11,128 bases of DNA from Kiritimatiellia bacterium (GTDB lineage Bacteria; Verrucomicrobiota; Kiritimatiellia; RFP12; UBA1067): the NCBI GenBank assembly GCA_017648225.1, contig JAGCJE010000253.1, positions 1 to 11,128 of the forward strand, read 5' to 3'. Both the position numbers and the translations under genes were made by a program. The notes beneath the pieces were generated by a model. That model made no database searches. It had not been told where the DNA came from and saw only the letters and a list, made by a program, of their open reading frames with translations. Shown here in pieces: positions 6,329 to 11,128 of the stretch; the first letter of the stretch is position 1, and each line of letters starts with the position of its first letter.

Positions 6329-7861
6329 TCAGAAAAAGAGATCGCGCTCGCCGCGGCATGTAGCCTCGTACTGCTTCATCACCGTCGGATAGAATTTCGG
6401 CAGCCACTCGCGAATTCCCTCAAGCTCGCGCCCGATAAGCGTTTCGCCAGCCTTGCGCGTTTCATCGGAGGCGAAATCGTCGAGCCACTCGCGGAACGTC
6501 AAAACGGCGTTGATCTTGCAGAACTTACCCTCTCGCCCGGTCTTAAGCGCATCCATGATGCACCCTCCCGTCCTGCCGCAGCGGTAGCCGGCTGTGCAGA
6601 AGCTCGTAATCGTCCCGCGCGAGGCGAGATAGCGGACCATCTCGTCGAGGGAACGGTTGTCGCCGAGCATAAACTGCTGGCGCTCCTTCTCCTGGTGCGA
6701 TTCGTTCTCAAAATCGCTGTAGCCTTTGATCGCGATATTGGACGAGCAGTCGAGCTGCGTCATGCCGTGATTCAACACCCTGTTGCGGCTCTCGGCGCTC
6801 TCTCGCGCGGTCACAATCATACCGGTATACGGAACCGAAAGTCTCGCGATGACGAGAATCCTCGCGAAAGTGTCGTCGTCGATGAGCCACGGAGACTCCT
6901 CGGGAACCCTTGTACCCGAAGCCGGTTCAAGGCGCGGGAACGAAAGCGTATGAGGACCGATGTTGAACCAGCGCTCAAGATCGCGCGCATGCATCACGGT
7001 CGCCAAAAGTTCGAATCTCCAGTCGCAAAGGCCGTAAAGAACACCCAAGCCGACATCGTCGACGCCCGCCTCGAGACAGCGGTGGAACGCCGTGGTGCGC
7101 CAATCGTAATCACCCTTCACGCTCCACGCGGGATGCATCTCTTCGTAGAGTTTGCGGTTGTACGTCTCCTGAAAAACCTGAAAAGTACCGATTCCGACGG
7201 ATCTGAGGACTTTAAGATCGTCGATGGGCAAGGGAGCCGCATTGACATTAACGCGGCGGATGGCGTTTTTGCACCCGGAACGCGGAGCAGGGACCTGTCG
7301 CGCGTAACACGTCTCGATCGTTTCGGCGATATATTCAGTCGAGGTCGACGGATGTTCACCGTAGACGGCGATAAGACGTTTGTGACCGATTCGCCCGGCG
7401 AGAACGTCGAGTTCCTCCTTAAGCTCGTCCATCGTGAGAACGCGACGCTTCTGAGCCTCGTTACCCTCGCGGAAGCCGCAGTATTTGCAGCCGTTCACGC
7501 AGAGGTTGGACATATAAAGCGGAGCGAAAACCACGAGTCTGTTGTCATAAACCTTGTGCTTGATCCTGTCGGCTGCAGCGCGCATCTCCTCGAAAAGCTC
7601 GGGGTCCGTTACCTGCATTAGAACCGCTGTCTCTTCGGGCAGCAGAGTCTCGCATGTCGACTCGCTCTTGGCGATGATCTCACGCACTCTCGCGGGATCT
7701 GCCGGAGTTGAATCGATCTTCTCAATCAACGAATTGATGAGCTTTTCGTCGATAAAATGCTTGCCGCCGGGAAGATACTTGTCAATCTCTTCCCTTATTA
7801 TAAACCTCTTCGTGTAGTCCGCGGGGCTTTCAAACTTGCGAATTTTTGAACAATCTGCCAT
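6329..7861 (-). CDS. hydG: HydG-like radical SAM tyrosine lyase ([FeFe]-hydrogenase maturase family)
   Basis: 510 residues, somewhat longer than typical HydG (about 470). HydG splits tyrosine with SAM chemistry and supplies Fe with CO and CN ligands for the H-cluster of [FeFe]-hydrogenase in the cytoplasm. The radical SAM cluster motif CX3CX2C is C121, C125 and C128 (NLCVNGCKYCGFR). Family landmarks are present: RRVNVNAAP (202-210), GTFQVFQETY (225-234), DYDWR (251-255), DDVGLGVLYGL (268-278) and GPHTLSFPR (302-310), whose H304 matches the histidine that binds the fifth iron in HydG. The C-terminal cluster motif is altered: canonical HydG has CX2CX22C in a CTACYR context, whereas here it reads FCTAGYRCGRTGGC, with Cys at 422, 428, 434 and 448 and Gly at 425. 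No hydE, hydF or hydrogenase gene lies in the window. It may be a HydG paralogue rather than the true maturase. The start is supported by a GAGAG stretch about nine bases before the ATG. Confidence 0.85.
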   Translation of the reverse strand: MADCSKIRKFESPADYTKRFIIREEIDKYLPGGKHFIDEKLINSLIEKIDSTPADPARVREIIAKSESTCETLLPEETAVLMQVTDPELFEEMRAAADRIKHKVYDNRLVVFAPLYMSNLCVNGCKYCGFREGNEAQKRRVLTMDELKEELDVLAGRIGHKRLIAVYGEHPSTSTEYIAETIETCYARQVPAPRSGCKNAIRRVNVNAAPLPIDDLKVLRSVGIGTFQVFQETYNRKLYEEMHPAWSVKGDYDWRTTAFHRCLEAGVDDVGLGVLYGLCDWRFELLATVMHARDLERWFNIGPHTLSFPRLEPASGTRVPEESPWLIDDDTFARILVIARLSVPYTGMIVTARESAESRNRVLNHGMTQLDCSSNIAIKGYSDFENESHQEKERQQFMLGDNRSLDEMVRYLASRGTITSFCTAGYRCGRTGGCIMDALKTGREGKFCKINAVLTFREWLDDFASDETRKAGETLIGRELEGIREWLPKFYPTVMKQYEATCRGERDLFF

Positions 7862-7889
7862 ATCCGACTCTCTTTTTTATTGGTCGAAT

Positions 7890-7898
7890 ATTATACCA
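7890..7898 (-). promoter_or_regulatory. Extended -10 promoter of the HydG-like gene
   Basis: On the minus strand the sequence reads TGG-TATAAT (-10 at 7890-7895, TG at 7897-7898). No convincing -35 box is seen at 16 to 18 bases upstream, where the sequence is GC-rich (CCGCCCCGA). The leader would be about 22 bases. It is divergent from the ssrA promoter about 50 bases away, so the two promoters share one regulatory gap. Confidence 0.55.
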
Positions 7899-7943
7899 TA
7901 AAATGAAGATATCGGGGCGGAATTGTTCCCGGTCACATCGTTG

Positions 7944-7972
7944 TTGAAGCTTTCGGATTTCTATGATATAAT
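7944..7972 (+). promoter_or_regulatory. Promoter of ssrA (tmRNA)
   Basis: TTGAAG (7944-7949) and TATAAT (7967-7972) are separated by exactly 17 bases, and the -10 is preceded by TGA, giving an extended -10. This is the strongest promoter in the window, fitting an abundant stable RNA. Transcription would start near 7979, leaving a 5' extension of about 17 bases before the mature end at 7996, presumably removed by RNase P. Confidence 0.75.
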
Positions 7973-7995
7973 TTGCCCTGATTTTTACCCTTACT

Positions 7996-8344
7996 GGGGG
8001 TGATCCGGTTTCGACGGGATATGCCGAGGTCAGATCGCGCGTCGTGGATCCTCGTTGGCCACGTAAAAAACGAGGGAAAAAAGTAATTGCCAACAACGAT
8101 TACGCTCTTGCCGCCTAATTAAAGGCCGCATGTCGAAGCGCCGATGTCTGCTGAGCGCCTAGGCATCATTTAGCAGGCCACGCTTAAGGGGGCTCCTCTC
8201 GCTCGCTTAAGGGTGCCGAATCGAGTGGATGGTTGGGGATAAGCCCGTTGGTCGGCGTACCTCAGCCGAGATTAAAGGCCTAATACACGCGTAGAAGTTT
8301 GGTCAGAGCTGTTTCGGACAGGGGTTCGACTCCCCTCACCTCCA
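7996..8344 (+). ncRNA. ssrA: Transfer-messenger RNA (tmRNA, 10Sa RNA)
   Basis: tmRNA rescues stalled ribosomes by adding a degradation tag. The 5' end GGGGGTGATCCGGTTTCGAC and the 3' end GGGGTTCGACTCCCC followed by TCACCTCCA match the tRNA-like domain of one-piece tmRNAs. Bases 7996-8002 (GGGGGUG) pair with 8337-8343 (CACCUCC), and A8344 is the discriminator. The T arm is AGGGG-UUCGACU-CCCCU (8320-8336). CTCGTT (8051-8056) and AACGAG (8069-8074) form a stem just before the tag region. The tag frame begins with GCC at 8089 and ends with TAA at 8116: A N N D Y A L A A. The terminal CCA is not encoded (TAT follows), so it must be added after transcription. Length of 349 bases is normal. The long minus-strand frame at 7830-8096 is an antisense shadow. 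Confidence 0.96.
8089..8118 (+). other. tmRNA tag reading frame (ANNDYALAA)
   Basis: The resume codon GCC (8089-8091) is followed by AAC AAC GAT TAC GCT CTT GCC GCC TAA. Including the alanine carried by the tmRNA, the tag would be AANNDYALAA, one residue shorter than the E. coli tag. The end YALAA is the usual ClpXP-type degradation signal. The base context before the resume codon, AAAAAAGTAATT, resembles that in other tmRNAs. Confidence 0.85.
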
Positions 8345-8449
8345 TATCAGGGAATAGGTAATAGTGAATAGGGAATAGGTGTGGATAGGTAGCCAAAAAC
8401 CTATTTCCCTGATATGGAAACTATTCGTTATTCACTATTCATTCTTCAC
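8341..8449. repeat. Heptanucleotide-repeat element with long inverted repeat, joined to the ssrA 3' end
   Basis: Four heptads in a row occupy 8351-8378: GGAATAG, GTAATAG, TGAATAG, GGAATAG. A second set in the opposite orientation follows at 8421-8448: CTATTCG, TTATTCA, CTATTCA, TTCTTCA. Between them is an inverted repeat: TCCATATCAGGGAATAGGT (8341-8359) pairs with the stretch at 8399-8418, with one extra A in the right arm. The left arm includes the last four bases of ssrA. The whole element could fold as a long hairpin with side arms. It fills most of the gap between ssrA and the converging transporter gene, so it could also serve as a transcription end for either, although no clean U run follows on the plus strand. 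Confidence 0.75.
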
Positions 8450-8465
8450 TAAAAAAAGCATAAAA

Positions 8466-9731
8466 TTACTTCTTATATCCGGTCGCCTTGGAATTCCAGG
8501 CGCACAGGAAAAGTATCATGCCGACGAGAGCGAAAACCGCGAACGAGCAAAGCGCCGCGCCCCAGCCGTAATGCGTTTTGATGAACGCGACACCGATTCC
8601 CGAAACGAGCGTCGAGAGATATCCCATAATGCCGGTAAAGCCGTTGGCCATCGCTGCGGCCTCCTTAGTCGCCTGATTTGCGGCTATAATACCGATAAGA
8701 GCCTGGGGACCGTAAATGCAGAACCCGGCTCCCATCAGGAGCAATGTCGCCTGCCAAATCGGGGCGCCCGAGGGGAGATACCAGAATCCGAACGAGAAGA
8801 GCGCGGCGAAAAGCATGCAGAATACGCACGTTCTGACCCCGCGCCCCTTAAACCACTTGTCGGTTACCCAACCTGCGAAAATCGTACCGACGACAGCCGC
8901 GAGTTCGAACGCGATGGTCATAAGACCGCCCTTGGCGACGGGAATCCCCTTAAACTGCTTAAGGAACGTAGGGCCCCAGTCGAGAAATCCGAAACGTACG
9001 ATGTAGACGAAAAAGTTCGCGAACGCGATAAGCCAGATGACGCGATTACCGAACACGAGACGGCAGCGCTCGGCAGACGTAACGGTAGCCTTGGATTCAG
9101 CTTCCTTCTTTCCTCCGTCGATTTCAAGTTCCTCTACACCGGCTTCGGTAGGAGAATCCTTAACACAGAAAAAGCAAAAAACCGTCGCTCCTGCGGCTAA
9201 TGCAGCAGGCACCCAAAAGCACCATCGCCATCCAAGTCCAAGAGGACCCAGCAACAAAGAACAAAGACCAAGAGCCATAACGGCCCCGAACGAGTGCGAC
9301 GTATTCCAAAGAGACATTTTCGTCGCCAGCTCCTTAGGATGAATCCAATGGGTGAGCATTTTAGCGCATGGCGGGAAACCCATGCCCTGAGTCCAGCCGT
9401 TAAGCACCCAGAATACGGCGAAAAGTATCGAAAGCGAAGTGCATCCGAACAGGAGGTTCATGAGCGCCGAAAGCGCGATACCGACAGTCATGAAAACGCG
9501 TCCGTTAAGACGATCGGCCCAAAAACCGTTCACGAAGCGGCTCAAGCCGTAAACGATACCATGAACAGTAAGCATCGTGCCGACGGCATAAGTGGAAATT
9601 ACGCCCTCTTCGAGCATTCCCGGCTGGGCCATCGAAAGATTCTTTCGCGTCAGATAGAAAAACGCATAGACAATCGCGCTTGAAAGAATGAATTTAGTCT
9701 GAGCCCTGCGAAAGCTTCTCTCGTCATTCAT
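8466..9731 (-). CDS. Organophosphate:phosphate antiporter, GlpT-like (OPA family, MFS)
   Basis: 421 residues with about twelve membrane segments in two halves joined by a charged loop (about 195-225). GlpT exchanges external glycerol-3-phosphate for internal phosphate across the inner membrane. Features of the family are seen: FYLTRKNLSMA (25-35), GLSRFVNGFWADR (62-74), GWTQGMGFPPC (112-122) and WNTSHSFG (142-149) in the first half, and VYIVRFGFLDWGPTFL (242-257) opening the second. R29 and R246 correspond to the two substrate-phosphate binding arginines of E. coli GlpT, and H146 to its conserved binding-site histidine (alignment by eye). It is the last gene of the operon, 16 bases after the phosphatase stop. 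The Shine-Dalgarno GAAGGG directly follows that stop codon, which fixes the start. UhpT-like sugar phosphate transport remains possible, but the operon context favours glycerol-3-phosphate. Confidence 0.87.
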   Translation of the reverse strand: MNDERSFRRAQTKFILSSAIVYAFFYLTRKNLSMAQPGMLEEGVISTYAVGTMLTVHGIVYGLSRFVNGFWADRLNGRVFMTVGIALSALMNLLFGCTSLSILFAVFWVLNGWTQGMGFPPCAKMLTHWIHPKELATKMSLWNTSHSFGAVMALGLCSLLLGPLGLGWRWCFWVPAALAAGATVFCFFCVKDSPTEAGVEELEIDGGKKEAESKATVTSAERCRLVFGNRVIWLIAFANFFVYIVRFGFLDWGPTFLKQFKGIPVAKGGLMTIAFELAAVVGTIFAGWVTDKWFKGRGVRTCVFCMLFAALFSFGFWYLPSGAPIWQATLLLMGAGFCIYGPQALIGIIAANQATKEAAAMANGFTGIMGYLSTLVSGIGVAFIKTHYGWGAALCSFAVFALVGMILFLCAWNSKATGYKK

Positions 9732-9747
9732 TTTTTAGATACCCTTC

Positions 9748-10593
9748 TTACTTTTCGTCAATCTTATTGAAGGTCTCAACCGTTATCGCGGGCGGAGTAC
9801 CCGTATACTTAGCGAGATCGTCGACTGTAGTCTCGCCCGAAAGGACGCAGACAAAGTCAACACCTGAATTATCGGCTATCGCCTTATCGGTGTAAAGGCG
9901 GTCTCCGACAACTGCTATCTGTTCGGGTGTAAAGCGGTCAAGAACTGTTTTAAGGAGAGTGGGGCTGGGCTTGCCAAAAACATTGCTCGGCTTCATACCG
10001 TTCGTGATTTCGAGGAACTTCATCATTCCTCCGATATCCGGTATCGGGCCGCGCTCGCTCGGGCAGCAGTTGTCGGGATGGGTCGCGACAAAATCAACCG
10101 GAGTCTGATTAGCCGTTCTGATCGGACACATCGGGCTCGGCGGAACATTACGCATATTCCAAAGGCTCGTCGCGTTAGCGAGTTTCTCGTAGGTAAGCTC
10201 CTTATCGTATGTAAGCGCGATAAGTTCGTTCTCCTCGGGATTATACTCGAACTTAACCCCAACATCGGCCAAACGCTCCGTCAAGTGGGCCTTAACCTTC
10301 TCGCTCGCCAAAAGATAAACCGACTTATAGCCCTTCTCGCGGATATACGCCTCGAGCGTAATGAGCGGAGTTAAAATCTCTTGAGGTTTAACGGGTATAT
10401 TCGCACCCGCAATCTTCTTAATATACTCGTCGGGGGTCTTGGACGTATTGTTCGTAAGATAGAAAAACGAAAAGCGACCGCTGTTGATGGATTCAATTAC
10501 AAAATCAACCGCAGGCTTAATGGGATCGGGACCCATAAAGAGCGTACCGTCGAGATCGCAGACAAATGCCTTTTTCTTCGTTATGTCGAACAT
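9748..10593 (-). CDS. HAD-IIA (NagD-like) phosphatase
   Basis: 281 residues, normal for the family. It is a cytoplasmic Mg-dependent phosphatase of small phosphometabolites. HAD motifs in order: DLDGT (13-17, nucleophile D13 and acid D15), TNNTS (47-51), GKPSP (207-211, with K208) and VGDRLYTD (229-236, with D231 and D236). The cap between motifs II and III contains THPDNCCP (171-178), matching the T-x-P-D-x-x-x-P signature of HAD-IIA caps, which separates it from other HAD types. Members act on 2-phosphoglycolate, glycerol phosphates, p-nitrophenyl phosphate or nucleotides. The operon with a GlpT-like transporter and a DUF1667 gene points to glycerol-3-phosphate or a related compound, by inference. 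AAAAGGGG lies just before the ATG and overlaps the end of the preceding gene, which stops 12 bases upstream, indicating translational coupling. Confidence 0.88.
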   Translation of the reverse strand: MFDITKKKAFVCDLDGTLFMGPDPIKPAVDFVIESINSGRFSFFYLTNNTSKTPDEYIKKIAGANIPVKPQEILTPLITLEAYIREKGYKSVYLLASEKVKAHLTERLADVGVKFEYNPEENELIALTYDKELTYEKLANATSLWNMRNVPPSPMCPIRTANQTPVDFVATHPDNCCPSERGPIPDIGGMMKFLEITNGMKPSNVFGKPSPTLLKTVLDRFTPEQIAVVGDRLYTDKAIADNSGVDFVCVLSGETTVDDLAKYTGTPPAITVETFNKIDEK

Positions 10594-10605
10594 TTTTAGC
10601 CCCTT

Positions 10606-10947
10606 TTACATATTAGCCGTAGCGACGATATCTACACCCGTTCCGGCAACACTAGGAATAATCACATCCCCAATCTTTACAGGAAGCTGAACCGTCATCT
10701 GATGCATCGCGAAAAGTACCGCGTCGATCGCGCCCTTAGGTACGGGACGCGCAGTCTTTACGGGGAGCGGCTTACGCATACCCGCGACTTTAACGAGCCC
10801 CGTCACCATACGGGTAGGATTAATTAGCTCATTCTTACCGTACTCTTCGCCGCGAGGACAAGCGTTACCTGTAACGACTACCTCATTACCGTTCTTCTCA
10901 ACATCAAGCTCGCAACCGCGCGGGCAGCTGATACAAATCATCTTCAT
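10606..10947 (-). CDS. DUF1667 family protein, four-cysteine motif
   Basis: 113 residues, close to the family's usual length of about 120. The N-terminus has the cysteine pattern C5-x2-C8-P-R-G-C12 and then C30-P-R-G, which looks like a metal or iron-sulfur site. No enzymatic domain is recognised. Members of this family are usually encoded next to a GlpA-type glycerol-3-phosphate dehydrogenase and a second FAD/NAD-dependent oxidoreductase, and they are thought to be a small redox partner or subunit. Here it follows the end of such an oxidoreductase by 13 bases. The Shine-Dalgarno GAGGAG overlaps the preceding TGA stop, so the genes are probably translated in a coupled way. The exact biochemical role is unknown. 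Confidence 0.85.
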   Translation of the reverse strand: MKMICISCPRGCELDVEKNGNEVVVTGNACPRGEEYGKNELINPTRMVTGLVKVAGMRKPLPVKTARPVPKGAIDAVLFAMHQMTVQLPVKIGDVIIPSVAGTGVDIVATANM

Positions 10948-10960
10948 TTTAAAAATCTCC

Positions 10961-11128
10961 TCAAATTCTCGACTTTAGCGCGTAATTGGCCGCCGCTCTT
11001 CCTGCAATTTCGGAGTCGCGGCTTACCCAATCGACGAGATCGTATACTCTTACGACATTGCCGCCCGCGAAAATACCGGGAACAGTCGTCGCCATATTCG
11101 CATCGACCTTAGGCCCGCGCGTCTTGGG
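10961..11128 (-). CDS. FAD/NAD-dependent oxidoreductase, C-terminal fragment (start beyond window)
   Basis: Only the last 55 residues and the TGA stop at 10961-10963 are in the window. The fragment contains TTVPGIFAGGNVVRVYDLVD, followed by W-V and then AGRAAANYALK near the end. The T-x-x-P-G-[IV]-F-A-x-G-N signature is the second FAD-binding segment of pyridine nucleotide-disulfide-type oxidoreductases. The VYDLVDWV part is like the HDLVDYV stretch in the oxidoreductases that precede DUF1667 genes in glycerol-3-phosphate dehydrogenase operons. It is the first visible gene of the operon running to 8466. The substrate cannot be told from this part. The usual FA-C-G-N cysteine is replaced by glycine here, which is common. 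Confidence 0.82.
   Translation of the reverse strand, partial: PKTRGPKVDANMATTVPGIFAGGNVVRVYDLVDWVSRDSEIAGRAAANYALKSRI

Noticed and set aside
6695..7621. A 308-codon open frame on the plus strand
   Set aside because: It is antisense to the HydG-like gene, whose protein matches the family throughout. The plus-strand product is charged and has no family resemblance.
7830..8096. An 88-codon frame on the minus strand covering the start of ssrA
   Set aside because: It overlaps both the tmRNA and the start and promoter of the HydG-like gene, and has no coding character.
8342..8417. Attachment site of an integrative element at the ssrA 3' end
   Set aside because: No integrase gene and no direct duplication of the ssrA 3' end is visible downstream. 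The repeat is inverted, not direct, so an att site is not supported.
8379..9200. A 273-codon open frame on the plus strand after ssrA
   Set aside because: It overlaps the GlpT-like transporter antisense, begins in the heptad repeat and encodes an arginine/glutamate-rich sequence without domains.

Overview
The window looks like chromosomal DNA from an uncultured, probably anaerobic, gram-negative bacterium. A gut-associated member of the Verrucomicrobiota/Lentisphaerota/Kiritimatiellota group is my best guess. The reasons are a very large secreted glycosidase-like protein carrying a glycine-rich 'LVVAGGGGGG' module, a HydG-type radical SAM maturase, a lipobox lipoprotein and a glycerol-3-phosphate operon of the type with DUF1667. 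The lineage is an inference from style and gene content, not from a marker gene alignment. Every protein gene is on the minus strand. The only plus-strand gene is the tmRNA (ssrA). No insertion sequence, CRISPR array, phage gene or tRNA was seen.

Layout, left to right. 1-1095: N-terminal 365 codons of a membrane glycosyltransferase of the ArnT/PMT (GT-C) type, cut by the window edge and with its own promoter. 1176-5384: a 1402-residue secreted multidomain protein (signal peptide, long beta-rich N-terminal part, TIM-barrel-like glycosidase core, glycine-rich module, C-terminal beta domain). 5556-6245: a small lipoprotein with a histidine cluster. 6329-7861: a HydG-like radical SAM enzyme with an altered C-terminal iron-sulfur motif and no HydE or HydF beside it. 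7862-7995: a divergent promoter region. 7996-8344: ssrA, with the tag ANNDYALAA. 8341-8449: a heptanucleotide-repeat element that folds as an inverted repeat and begins inside the last bases of ssrA.

8466-11128: a tightly packed operon read right to left: C-terminus of an FAD/NAD-dependent oxidoreductase (partial), a DUF1667 protein, a HAD-IIA (NagD-like) phosphatase and an OPA-family (GlpT-like) transporter, with gaps of 12 to 16 bases and Shine-Dalgarno sequences overlapping or next to the preceding stop codons. Together they suggest uptake and redox handling of glycerol-3-phosphate or a similar organophosphate, with the phosphatase acting on the same phosphate pool.

Regulation: five promoters (four protein genes and ssrA) share an extended -10 box, TGN-[TG]ATAAT, mostly with poor -35 boxes. 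In the lipoprotein gene the -10 box lies only 6 bases from the ATG, which suggests a leaderless mRNA. The observations most worth following are the altered cluster motif in HydG, the apparently permuted glycine-rich module, and the heptad-repeat hairpin joined to the ssrA 3' end.
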